A program made the translations under genes and the position numbers. A DNA stretch of 64,000 bases from Rhytidiadelphus loreus (taxonomy: Eukaryota > Streptophyta > Bryopsida > Hypnales > Hylocomiaceae): assembly GCA_947034895.1 (NCBI GenBank), contig OX344761.1, positions 68,943,839-69,007,838 on the forward strand, given 5' to 3'. Below the pieces are notes generated by a model. The model was not told the origin of the DNA, did not search any database, and worked only from the letters and a program-made list of their open reading frames with translations. Below, piece after piece: positions 10,521 to 21,362 of this stretch (its first letter is position 1; each line of letters opens with the position of its first letter).

Positions 10521-12796
10521 ATGGACAAGACGGTCAAGACGGCATTATCGGGGTTGCAAGACTGGGGAGTGGATGCACGCAACGAGAAGGGGAGGACGGC
10601 TCTGCACTCTGCATGCGGGATGGCTTCATCAGTTACTGCGAGATCGTTGGTGGAGGCTGGTGCAGACGTAAATGCTCGTGATCAAGATGGTTGGACACCC
10701 CTTCTGGTCGCAGCTGAAGGGGGGTTCGCCAAGTAAGTGATATTTTCTTCCAACACTAAGTTGTTTAACAACTCTTGCTTTGTAACTCTATGCTTGGGGA
10801 TACTCTATGCTTGGGATACTCTATGCTCGGGATACTCTATGCATACTGACACTCAGGTGGATTTTAACAGTTGTGTCCAGTTGTTGCTCGACAATGGAGC
10901 TGATACGAATGCGGCAACAGATAAAACCGAAATGAGAGCTCTAATTGCCGCTGTAAGTAATTTTTAACTTTATATCCTTGACAAATCACATGGTTCTCTA
11001 TCAATAGTCTTCTTATCATTTTTTAATTCTTTTGATTCTGTGGCTAGGCATACAAGGGGCACTTTGAGTGTCTAAGAATTCTCTTAAACCACGGTGCTCC
11101 AATAAACGCAAAAACTAAAGACGGTCTCACCGCCCTCATTGCCGCTGCGGACAGTCGGGAAGGTCGAAGTGTGGTTTGCATTGAAGCCATTCTTGAGGTA
11201 TATCTTTGCCTTTCCATTCTGTACTCAAGGGATCTTGGTTTTGTGTGATCTAACTGGAGACTCTATTTCATGAGTCAAAATTGTCTCATGTTCCTTCAGG
11301 CGGGTGGAGAGGTCAATGCAAAGACCAAGGAGGGGACAACCGCTCTGATACATGCTGTCAACAACAACTGCAAAGAAGCTGTTGAAGTTTTACTTAATGC
11401 AGGTTCCGAATTCAATGCAGTTGATGGGGAGGGGTATAGTGCTCTTCACTATGGAGCATTACGGAATTCAATTGAGTGCATGTAAGTTTTTTCCATTCAT
11501 ATGCATTGATTGACCTTTAATTTTACTTGTCATTTCCTTTTAGTTTTTTTTACAAATCTCATGTAATTTTTATGTCCTTTCCAGCCGAATCTTGTTGGCA
11601 CGAGGAGCAGATGAAACTCGGAAATTTCCACCAGGTCATGCGCCCCTTGAAATGGCCCCAAGAGGCAGTGAATGTGCCCAATTGTTGGTAAGTTTTTCAA
11701 GTCCTCTTTAGCAAATCATTGTTGCATTGTTGTCATTGGCATTGCACAGATTTGCATTATAAAGCTAACAAGGTGATATGGATATAGGTCGAAAGCTGGA
11801 AGAGGTTAGAATTGGCAACTGCAATGCGAGCAGAGGAATTTCTCCAGCAAGAGGAACTGGAGCGCCAGTCCCAAAAGCCAAGCACACGCACACGCAAGAA
11901 GAATAAGAATAAAAAGAAAAACAAAGAGAATGCTGCCAACAAAGAGCATGACAAGGACCTTGAGACTGAGCACAAGGACCTTGAGACCACTGAGCACGAG
12001 GAGACACTAACGGAGCATGTGGAGCGTTTGGAGCTCGAACTACAGCAATCAAGAAAAATTGTTGAAGATAAGGTTTGTGATCTAACCATTTTGATCTTAG
12101 GGTTGTTGCATTGGTTATTTTTGAAACCTCATGAAGTCTCTTGACTGTTCAATGTACCATATACTTGATCATGATGACAAACTTTGTCGTGTCAGGTGAA
12201 GCAACTTGAACAAGCCGAGACCGCCAAGACGGATATGGAGTCCCGCATCAAGCATTTGGAAGTCGCACTCGAAATTTCAAAGGTTAGGGAGCTATAACTA
12301 GTATTTCGTTAAAATCTGTAGTTAAAAATTTGTATTAGTCCTATTAGTTAGGGCTAAAGAAGGAAAGGAAGAAAATTTTCGTTAAAATGGCATATAAATT
12401 TTTTGTATTGGTCTGTTTTAGTCTGTTCGGTTTCACATCCTGTTGCCCAAATTCGCTCAGGCCGAAAACGCTCAACTGAAGGTGCAAGCTCAAACTGGAG
12501 GGGTCGGGGTCGGGGTCGGGGTTAGATCAGCCACCGAAAGCTCGCTGTATTCTTCACTCTTGCCTTTCAGTCCCGCTTCGGATTGCAATCGGATACTTCA
12601 CTCTTGCCTTTCAGTCCCGCTTCGGGATTGCAATCGGACACTTCACTCTTGCCTTTCAGTCCCGCTTCGGGATTGCAATCGGACACTTCACTCTTGCCTT
12701 TCAGTCCCGCTTCGGGATTGCAATCGGACACAGACAACTGGTATAGCCTTGTGCCCAGCCCCCGCCCGGAATGAATTCATTCGTGAATGTACTTGA
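10521..12796 (+). CDS. ankyrin-repeat protein with coiled-coil tail
   Basis: Eight exons fit in phase: 10521-10732, 10871-10952, 11048-11197, 11300-11481, 11585-11687, 11788-12072, 12196-12282, 12461-12796, giving 478 residues. Residues ~1-243 hold about six ankyrin repeats (for example GRTALHSAC, ADVNARDQDGWTPLLVAAE, GLTALIAAA, GTTALIHAV, GYSALHYGA). Residues ~244-367 are highly charged and helical, with a lysine/asparagine-rich stretch and heptad-like leucines, probably a coiled coil. The last exon encodes GVGVGVGV and then a 15-residue repeat produced by a minisatellite. The start at 10521 is the first ATG in frame with the repeats. Ankyrin proteins usually bind other proteins; no catalytic domain is visible. 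The final exon is the least certain, because its minisatellite carries repeated splice-acceptor-like sites. Confidence 0.8.
12500..12521 (+). other. G-quadruplex motif
   Basis: Perfect (GGGGTC)3GGGG, four runs of four G with two-base loops, in the coding strand of the last ankyrin exon. It reads as a Gly-Val repeat. Such a sequence is a strong predicted quadruplex in both DNA and mRNA. Confidence 0.8.
12552..12730 (+). repeat. 45-bp minisatellite with splice-acceptor-like sites
   Basis: Four units, the first one base shorter. The anchor TTTCAG falls at 12565, 12609, 12654 and 12699, so spacings are 44, 45 and 45. Each unit contains CTCTTGCCTTTCAG, a pyrimidine tract ending in AG that looks like a 3' splice site. 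As 45 is a multiple of three, the full units read as a 15-residue protein repeat. Confidence 0.9.
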
Positions 12797-13392
12797 ATGT
12801 ACCTATGCTTCTGTAGAATACGATCGTCAACACAAACCGGATTGTCATTCAAGTAGTGTAACTATGTGTAATGTAGTGTAACTATGTGTAACTAGTTGGC
12901 AGGTCTGAGAGGAAGAACTCCGTGGATAATTCACCAGTGTCGTAATGCATGCGAGGAGAGCCTGCAAAAAAAAGTGATTGTCACGCTTGCCCGTTCTTCT
13001 CTGTTAATTGCAAGTCCTCAGTTTGCAAAGTAGACAACCTTTTCTCCGGATGCCATGGATCTGGGAGTGCTCTCAGGTCTCCCCTGGGAAGAGGCTGGCG
13101 ACTTCTTCCGAAACTTGAGTGGACACACTCGCATCGTGTATTGGTAGGCCTGCAACCATCACCACACGGAAATTGAGGGCAATCTTGCGTACATAGTTTG
13201 AGCACTGTATCTATCTTGCATATTTTGGGGTCGAGTTAGTATCTATCTTGCGAACCTCAGTCTCCTATTTGATGACCAAGGATCACAGATCCTTACATGA
13301 TTACGTGTAGAATTTATTTAGCACGTAGTTCCTGATTGTCATCAATTAATATGAGTGGTGGGTACAGACGGGGAGAAGTGAATTAATTTGAC
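12797..13392. other. spacer downstream of the ankyrin gene
   Basis: Contains a short repeat of AACTATGTGTAA at about 12860-12895, probably within the 3' untranslated region of the ankyrin gene, and a GC-richer block at 12950-13160 with small frames on both strands but no recognisable motif. The minus strand has an acceptor-like site near 13148 that could belong to the next gene; I could not extend that gene in phase. Confidence 0.3.
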
Positions 13393-14623
13393 CTCCTTGG
13401 AACGCATGAAGAGATTCTCTCGAATCATGGTGAGAAAGCGCTTGGTTTGGCCCTGGTCGATCAGTTTGTCGAATTGCCTCATGGCACAGCACTTGTTCAC
13501 TACGGCTAACGCATTCTCTAACTCCGCTTTCAAGGCATCAAATACCTCCCTGCCCTTCCACACCCCAAGTCATGACTTTCATTAATCTCACCTGTCTTGA
13601 TCTTGCAAATGAATCATATGCAACGACACTGCAGTCCTATTTGGTTTTGGCCCATTTTGTGTTTTTCACAGACGATCGGTGAGAGGTAAGGACAGCCTAG
13701 TGCATGCAACAAGGCTTTGGAGGGTGTGATTTCAAAACTCTGCAAAATTTCTGTTTGTGTTCTGCGTGGGCTTACTTGCATGAACCCCCTCCCTTGGACT
13801 GAAATTGTGGAACAGTAAGTCTGAAGGTCTACAGATCGTCGATCTTGACCTAATCACATGCACACCCTTTTCAACAACTGGAGAGATTAATTAGACCTAA
13901 ATTAGCTGTGAAGAATATAATTAATTATGATTAGCTATGGTCATGATTCTGAAGGCAGAGATCGTCTTGATTTCCAGGAAGCAAGAATGCATTTTGGAAA
14001 GTGTACGTACGTCATTTCAACAGATTCAATTACTCAAGAGATTAGACATAATTATCTGGGGAGAATTTTGATCAGTCCGAAGACAGATCGTCGATTTTGA
14101 CCTAATCACATGGATTGCGCTCTTCTACAATTAAGAGATTAGTTGTGATTGAAGAAGAATATTGATTTGTCTGAAGACAAATCATCGATCTTGACCTAAT
14201 CACATGCGCTTTAATTTTCAGCAACTGAAGAAATTAATTAGGCCTAATTAGCTATGAAGGATACCGAGTATGGTTAGCTTTTATTATGATTTTGAAGACA
14301 GAGATCGTCTTGATTTTCCAAGAACCAAGGATTCATTTGGGAGACCTGTGTGACTGTAAAAGAATGGAATGGAATGTGAACTCAAGTAAAGTAAAATGGG
14401 GATCGAGTTGGAGAAGAACTGAAGCCCAATCGTACTCTGCTCCCGGCACTTCACACAGATTAGGATTCCGTCGCTGCAGTGCTTCCACCAGCGTGGGCCA
14501 CAACTTGCACACCACGAGCGTGATGTCGTGGCAGTGCGTGCGGTAGGCGCGAGTCTGCAACTGCGACCAGTAGATGGACTCCATCAGATTCACACACTTC
14601 TGCACCACGTCCACGACTTCCAT
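13393..14623 (-). CDS. RPW8/MLKL-like four-helix-bundle N-terminus, partial
   Basis: Two minus-strand exons, 14623-14436 and 13549-13393, join in phase (2+1) with GT-AG borders to give 115 residues from an ATG. Both are much richer in GC than the intron. The pattern is that of the helical domain of RPW8-type immune receptors and MLKL-like proteins: an early cysteine helix, HCHDITLVVCKLWPTLVEAL (Cys/Leu-Pro-Leu helix), then LKAELENALAVVNKCC, then a KRFLTMIREN helix. In those families this domain forms membrane pores or platforms and is followed by a kinase or NB-ARC domain. No such domain is visible further along, so it is either a short domain-only gene or a fragment. The identification rests on pattern only. 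Confidence 0.4.
13830..14340. repeat. repeated GATC-rich element in the intron
   Basis: The block GATCTTGACCTAATCACATG (with the variant GATTTTGACC) begins at 13841, 14093 and 14187. The first and third copies continue with matching sequence for ~150 bp, up to GAGATCGTCTTGATTT and a nearby ATTTGG. The arrangement is one ~150-bp direct repeat at 346-bp spacing plus a partial middle copy. It lies inside the intron of the helix-bundle gene. Confidence 0.7.
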
Positions 14624-14837
14624 CTCTGCAGCACTTAAGTTACTTACTGGAAACACACCAGGAATCAAAGCTCCTTCAGACCAAAAAAACGTGCTGCTGC
14701 TACTGCAACCTGCAACCATGAACTCATAGACAAAATTTTCTGTCTTCCAAAAGTCACGCCTCCGGAGGTGGAATGGTAGCTAGTTGGGTACACACCACTT
14801 TGAGAGGACCTGAAGAGGCTCCATTGTGTTGACTTGT

Positions 14838-15000
14838 GTTCGAAGAGGTTTCATGTTTGAAGAATTCTTGGGCCGAATAGTTCGTTGAGCGTCATCGAAG
14901 AGGTTCCACGTTTGAAGAATTTTTGGGCAGTTACGGGTGCTTGCCCGCCCGTGTTTCAAGACGTTCCGTGTCTGAGGAAATCTTGGGCAGTTATCCTCTC
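14838..15000 (+). repeat. degenerate 55-61-bp tandem repeat
   Basis: Three diverged units, starting near 14841, 14896 and 14956, each with AAGAGGTTxCxxGTTTGAAGAA-like sequence followed by a (T/A)CTTGGGC block. The second and third units are open on the plus strand and read EEVPRLKNFWAV and QDVPCLRKSWAV. It may be the remnant of a repeat-containing coding sequence. Confidence 0.5.
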
Positions 15001-15688
15001 GGACAACTCGATTTTCGTTGAGGAAGACTTCATTCAAGTGGTGACGAGGGAGGAGATGAACTTCTTTTTTTGTGTATTTGTGGCATACGGTAATTAGTGT
15101 AATGGCTTCATAAGCTTGAGGTGGCTTCTACACAAGCACAAAATAGGGGGCCAATTTTCACTATGGATCCCATGTTCACATGAAAGTGCAGGTAGGAAAA
15201 ATTCATAAAATTGTTTTCTCCAACATTGAGCACGTACAGAATCCTTAAAGAGCATTATGTATCTAATTTGGTAACCTGGAAGTAAGAAGTGTAAGGTCTG
15301 ATAAACGAAAAATAACAAGCTTTGGAGACCATACGTAACTCAATACACAGTTTGACACATAGTTGACAATATTCAAAACCTGCCAAGGATACTGATGGAT
15401 CTGTTGGAGGGCAATGGAAGATTTATTTGAATAATGACATAGTAAGTTCAGTAAGTTGTATGAGGTCGAATGACCCATCCATTGCAGTTTATCGATAATT
15501 ATATTGTGTGTAGGGAGCATATCATCACTCACAGGGGCAAAGTGGAAAGATGCTGGCCACACCTTATTATGGTGTTCTCAAGTTGCGCCAATTTAGACTC
15601 TTGGGAGGAGGAGGAGGAGGAGGATAATATCACTACTGAAAATGGTACATGTCTAACAACTAACTATACATAGACTATATCAAAATTT
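15001..15688. other. spacer, probable 3' flank of NDL copy B
   Basis: No recognisable gene. It lies directly downstream of the NDL copy B stop codon, so part should be its 3' untranslated region. A purine run (GAGGAGGAGGAGGAGGA) occurs at 15605-15625. Confidence 0.4.
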
Positions 15689-18600
15689 TCACATTTGGGA
15701 AGCCACACGCGTCTTAATAGGCTTCAGTTTAAGTCCAAGGCTTTCTGGGGACAGAAGTTCAGCAGCCATGCACAGTGGACTCAAAGGGCTCTTGGGGCTG
15801 GACGTCAAAGAGATGATAGGCCGTTGGTAGAACGCGTAGCCGGTGAGGAACAGCTCAATTGGCACTAGCATATCTTGTGGTTTCTCTTCTGTTACTAGAG
15901 ACCCACCTCCTTCAACCTGCAAAGCATAATTGAGAATTAATATTGTTAGGTACTGACTTCTGCAACCTGGCTACCAATGGTCCCCAAAATGATTACGGGA
16001 TAGTTTGAATCATGTGTGTAGGATACCCTTAATGATAGTGTGACCAGGTCATATTAGATTTCTGAGTAGACTGCAACAAAAATTGATGAAAGAAATGAAA
16101 GAAGATGAAGATGCAGTCTGTTCTGGAGCCACAAGTGGGCTGGCATGGCATGGGGCGGCATTCTCACCTCTATCAACGCGTTGTATCGTCGGTTCATAGC
16201 ATCGCTTATGTGCAGAGCATCTCGGTGGAAAGGTGACTGATCACCAACGAGTATCAATGTTCGACACTTCAGTTTCTTCAAGCTCTCCGTCAAATCCCGC
16301 CGTCGGTGAATCGCTTGCAGGTAATGCATTACATTTCTGCTGCGTCTCTCATCCATGGACTGCACAATTGACCAAGGACACTCAAAAATGAGTACCAAAG
16401 AAAACCAACACTTTTCAACACAAACAATTCATCCTTGCAAAGTCAGATCTTAACGTCCACTGTGGTATGCATTGGATTCATATAAATCATTTTCCTTTTA
16501 TGTGAAGTTTGTTTATTGTCTCTACCACAGGCTGAGCAAGGCTTCAAAAGGGTACTGTACAAAGCTTTGGTGCCAAATTGAGAAAAAGCAATCGTATCAT
16601 GTTAGGGCCGTATGTCTAATGGAGTTATGACATGTAGATTTAGCAACAGTGAATTCAAAGAATAGGCAAATAGGGATTTGAAATTTTCAACCATAACTTG
16701 GACTGTGAGGATTGTATTGTGGATTGAGAATTATGAAAGAAAGAGATATTATGAAAATTTATCGGGGATCGAGACACTGGCAATTAGCCGCTTGTATTAA
16801 ATTTACATTATGTTAAAGGAAACTTACTTGGTGAATGGTCGTAAGCACTTCTGTTCCTCCAACTGAAGCTGCTGCATCACGAACTTCCTGAAAAAAGTGA
16901 AAAAAATTTCGAATCATGTTACTTCCTTGAAGAAAATGATCTACTATTCTGAGCCTAGATTAATCAAACCAAGTTGGATACTCACCAAGCTGAAATATCG
17001 TTGAAGCAACATCTCCTTGACAAACCCAGTCATGCCGCAGAAATAAAGAAGGTTCATCAGGGCCTGTAACAATAATAACAACCCATTGCCACAAAGTGAG
17101 TGGAGGGAGAGCAGCTGCCTCTACATAGCGTACATCAAACATGAAAATTCGTTTTGAAATGCATCAAAGAAGTATCAAAACTCAAAACCACTGGAATGTG
17201 ATTGAAGGACCTGATTGTGCAGCCATTCAGTCCACGATGGACTTCGCGCAAGAGGTGACACCAAGATCAGCCCTAATGCACGGTCTGTGTGCTTGCACTG
17301 CACACCACCAATCAAAAAGGTTTCTTTATCAGTCTTCATTCTTTAATCATCTTGTCAAAAATAACGATGCTCATACTCATATTCAGTTGCCAAAAATTCA
17401 AGGCCACGGGGTTACTTTACTACCTTCAAAAACTGGGACAGGTATTGTTCTATGTTTTGTGCACATGCTAAAAGCTTTGCCAAAATCACAGAAAGCTACA
17501 GTTAAAATGAATATTCTGCAAACAGTACTAATAGCTGTACTTGTCAGGGTGGGTTTGCACTTCCCAAACAAGACAAGGCTATTTAGAGCCCAGGGAGCGA
17601 GACATTAGAAAACAAATAGGCTAAGCTAGACTAAGATAACTAGTCCTATATCTAGTCATTTTATGGTCAATAACTATTCATTTGGAACATTCCTAGCATG
17701 GTCAACACGACAAAAACTATTAAATCTGCTATCGTGGACGTGACCATGCCATGTTTCCAATTACTGCAAAATTTCTCGTGCCACGGTCCAAGGGACAAAG
17801 TGAAAAGACAAAAAAAAGACTAGCTTCCAACTTTTGATCAATCACATTACTGAATTCCCAAAATATGATTGAAATCCCTTGTCTTCGAGGCTCTTGTTTG
17901 GGTAAATGGAAACTCCAGTTCTCATGTTCTAAACCTAAACCGTTGCAGACAATTATATATGTGAACGAAGGGAGTACCGCAAATAGACTGAGGATGTACG
18001 CTCCACCAGAGACTCCCATGCCGATCACCTCATCCAGTCTGCAATTCACGGAAGGACCACAATCAAAACCTCAAAGCCAACAGCTACTGAATGATTCTTC
18101 TTCCGCTCCTGATGCACACAAGGAATGAATGTACCCTCAACCCTCATTTTTTGAAATCAGAGCATTTGAGTCATGTTGTATTCACATCGGATTGGACAAC
18201 TGCCACTTATGTTTCAAGTAGTGAACACATGTGACGGTGCACTTGGAGGCCCATTTTGTGCCCCCGAGGACTTGAAGTGGTATTCGAGAGAGTTGAGTGT
18301 AGAGACAAATGGAAGCGGAATGTGATTACCGGAAGTAATCCAGGACCTCCGCCACTTGATCCGCTAAGTCATCAACGGACAAGGTAGCTTGCTCAGGAGC
18401 GAGATCAGAAGCTCCAATCTGATCCAGGAAAAGGACTCCATTAATTATCAGAATTTAGTTCAAAGATTCACAGCAGTTTCAAAGACTGAAATGTGCCTCA
18501 CAGAAAATCACAAGTGGCAATTGCTTCCTGGAGTGAAAAACACAACAGCCTGGCTAGTCTAAAATACCCAGAGTGAAGAGATTGGGTGACCCCTCACCTC

Positions 18601-19553
18601 GTGGCCAGGGGGCTGGATATGGAAAATGCAAAAATTGTGGAAGAGCACTGAGGAAGCGTCGGGGCAAGAAAGTAGTCCCTCAAAGCAAGAGAAAGCTGTC
18701 CATGCAGACAAACGACAGAGTCAGATCTCAAACTCTAGGCAACTATGCTACGAGAGGCTGTCCCTGGAGCACTCGCTCTCGCTTTTCACTCAAACTAAGA
18801 TCCTACTTAAACTTCCTCACATTCAATGTAGATTTTGTCAATCCAAAGTCACCTCCCTTCGGTTCAGACCCAATGAAGAACAGGCTCACAGTTATTGGAG
18901 TGCAAGACTAGCATTCTGCAATAAGAGGTCAATCACAAACAAGACTTCAAATGTAGTCGGGGTTGTCACGATTCCAGATTTTAGCCATGATCCAAATCCA
19001 GCCAAGCAAAAATTCTGAGAATTTCAAGACCCACAATCAGTGATTATTATATTGGTTCCAATTGGTTTGCAATCTTACAATTGAGTCCAACGTCAGGGTA
19101 CGTGACAAGGGCAGGCTTGTCTTGATCTCCACACACCGTGACTGAAATGTGTCCGAATGAGGTCGGCACCCAAAACTCCTGTATGCCCACAACACAAACA
19201 AACTCATTAGGGAAAACCTTTGAATCCAGTGAGCATTACTAACACCTCTGGGTACATTATCTCCATAGAACATGCACTCCACCCATCACAGCAATCCGTG
19301 GATTCCAGATGCACAGAGCCAGACACAAAGATCGAAATCGTCTATAGTCCATACAGTGGTCCCAAAGGCGATTTCAGAAATACTTGAAGCTGCTAGTAAT
19401 TTCAATGTTTTCACACAGGTATTCACATTCTTGCAGAGCTCTATAAACAAGAAATCGGGTTGCTAAACTTAGAAACCACTGCTGTGTACATACCTGGCCA
19501 CCCCACGGAGCAATGTCCATCTCCAACGCAATAGAATCACACCTCTCCTCCAT
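15689..19553 (-). CDS. NDL: N-MYC-downregulated-like (NDL/NDRG) protein, complete copy B
   Basis: Ten exons on the minus strand: 19553-19494, 19178-19079, 18695-18598, 18418-18330, 18038-17978, 17297-17211, 17063-16986, 16887-16828, 16359-16168, 15916-15689. All junctions are GT-AG and phases agree, giving 350 residues, the usual plant NDL length. Family signatures in order: [19 protein letters not shown] (about 31-50), [13 protein letters not shown] (about 74-86), [88 protein letters not shown], and the C-terminal [17 protein letters not shown] block. The fold is an alpha/beta hydrolase without a catalytic triad. In Arabidopsis, NDL1 binds the G-beta/gamma dimer and RGS1 and modulates auxin transport and root branching. 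A ~150-bp tandem array lies directly upstream. Exon 3 is easily missed because longer frames run on the opposite strand. Confidence 0.95.
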
Positions 19554-19738
19554 TAATTAGTTGTCTCCTTGCAAACACTCCCTTCGTCCTCTACATCACG
19601 TACCGCACCATTAAATCTTCACCTCCGTTTCGTTTTTCTCAATCGATTGCTGGATCAAATTGGGCGTCCAAACACAAAACCAGTCCTGGCGATGTAATTC
19701 TCTGTTGCGAATGAAATTGATAATTAAATTTTTGAGAG
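15893..19738 (-). repeat. inverted duplication, arm B
   Basis: Reverse-complement partner of 5808-9106. Arm B carries everything in arm A plus exon 8 with its flanking intron sequence (about 16400-16930). It continues into the rest of the terminal exon, so B is the likely parent. Spacer between arms is about 6.8 kb. Confidence 0.95.
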
Positions 19739-19739
19739 A

Positions 19740-20545
19740 AAGCGTTTCAGTATCACGACTAAATGATAAGAAACGAGAAATTGGAAGTGCAAGAGTGCGA
19801 GAGTGCGAAATTGCAAAACTACAACAACGAACGGTGTTATGTAGATCGAGCTCTGTTTCTAAAGAAACTTGTCCGCCCAGGAGGGAAACAGTATGGATCG
19901 CAATTGATCAATGGGAACGAGGATCTGGAGTGCCAGAGTGCGAAACTGCGAAATTGCAATTCTACCACAACGAACGGCGGTCGCAATTAATATGTCTAGC
20001 GTGCTCGGTTTCTAATGAAAATTTTCGTTCTTTGAGAGACTCGTTTTGCGATCGCAATTGAATGATAGGTAACTAGGATTTGTAGTGCGAAACTGCGAAA
20101 CTGCGAAACTACAACAACAAACGGCAATTGCCAGTGTCGGGTCTACCGAGCTCTGTTTCTAAAGAAAATTTTCCGCTCTTCGATCGACTCGTTTTGCGAT
20201 CGCAATTGACTGAGGAGAAACAACAATTCAGAGTGTGAAAGTGCGAAGCTGCACTACTCCTACAACGAACAGTAATTGCCGGTTGTTAAGTCTACCATGC
20301 TCTGTATTAAATGATATTTTCTTCTCTTTCAGAGACTCGTTTTGCGATCGCACTTGAATGGTTGGAAAACTGACAACCGTTGGAGTGCGAAAGTGCGAAC
20401 CCGAAAGCTCCAACAACGAACTTACAAAACTACGATTGCTTCTCTCCCTCGTGGCGCCGACAGTGCTCTGTTTCTAACGATATTTTTTCTCGACGGACGC
20501 GTTTTCGAATTGAAACCGACTCCACTGCGGGAAACAATAAATATG
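19740..20545. repeat. ~150-bp tandem array upstream of NDL copy B
   Basis: Five to six diverged units. The anchor TCGTTTTGCGATCGCA(A)TTGA, or its variants, recurs near 19746, 19896, 20041, 20189, 20337 and 20499, with spacings of about 148-162. Units also share a CTCTGTTTCTAA(A)GA block and short GTGCGAAACTGCGAAACT sub-repeats. The array starts at the breakpoint of the inverted duplication, about 190 bp upstream of the NDL-B start codon. Confidence 0.85.
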
Positions 20546-20649
20546 ATGAAGCGGTAGAAATTGGCAACACGCAGATGCAACGGGCGAATGATAGGAACGG
20601 AAGCGCACCGTGTTAAGGTATTTTCCGCGAGAGTGGGAGGAGGGAGGTT

Positions 20650-20825
20650 GGTCCCGGGAGTTTCCGACCTTGTGACTTTCCGACCTGCCACGTAATTGCG
20701 ACCGACTACGGGATCGGACTCTGAATCCTTAAGGTCTGTTGCTGCCTTTGCGCTGGTTGGTCTCGGAGTTTGCGACCTGGTGAATTTGCGACCTGCCAAG
20801 TGAGAGCGACCGACTCAGGGGACCC
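20650..20825 (+). repeat. 108-bp-spaced direct repeat
   Basis: The block GAGTTTCCGACCTTGTGA...GACCTGCCACGTAA...GCGACCGACT at about 20658-20715 recurs as GAGTTTGCGACCTGGTGA...GACCTGCCAAGTGA...GCGACCGACT at about 20766-20820. GC-rich, no coding frame recognised. Confidence 0.75.
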
Positions 20826-21067
20826 ACACGGTCGTTGAGGTGCTATTGCGGCTCGTGTTCTGGAGTTCAAGAACTGAACGGGACTGTACGGACGAATATC
20901 CGTGCGAATCGAGTGAATAGTTAAAAAATAAAATAATGGGAGGGGAGTTGGTAGAGGTGAAAATGATTGGGAGTTATGAGGGGGGCCTAGGAAATCTTTT
21001 TTCTTTTTTCTTTTTTTCATTTAATGTGTTCACCCCATAATATGAATCGAATTTTATTGTCTCCTAC

Positions 21068-21362
21068 AGATCCGTTCTTTTCTCATTTTCTGTTTTCTAC
21101 TATTGGGTTTAATGTTTTCACTCAAAAAATTGGGTTAAAAGTAAAAAAAAAAACTAATTCAATTAATGGGCCCTTAGTAACTAACACTAAGTTGTACTAA
21201 TTTCAAAATTATGCAGACCCGTTCTTTTCTCATTTTTTGTTTTCTACTATTGGGTTTAATGTTTTCACTAGAAAAATTTGGATTAATATCTAAAAAATTC
21301 ATTCAATTAACGGGCCCATTAGTAACAACACTAAGTTGTACTGATTTCAGAATTATGCAAAT
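21068..21362. repeat. 147-bp tandem duplication
   Basis: Two units sharing CCGTTCTTTTCTCATTTT, starting at 21072 and 21219. They match along most of their length, through GGGTTTAATGTTTTCACT, a GGGCCC block and AACACTAAGTTGTACT. The AT-rich interior is more diverged. Confidence 0.85.

Noticed and set aside
12583..12774. Separate 63-codon frame over the 45-bp minisatellite
   Set aside because: It is the other frame of the repeat array; the ankyrin exon frame is supported by upstream exons in phase.
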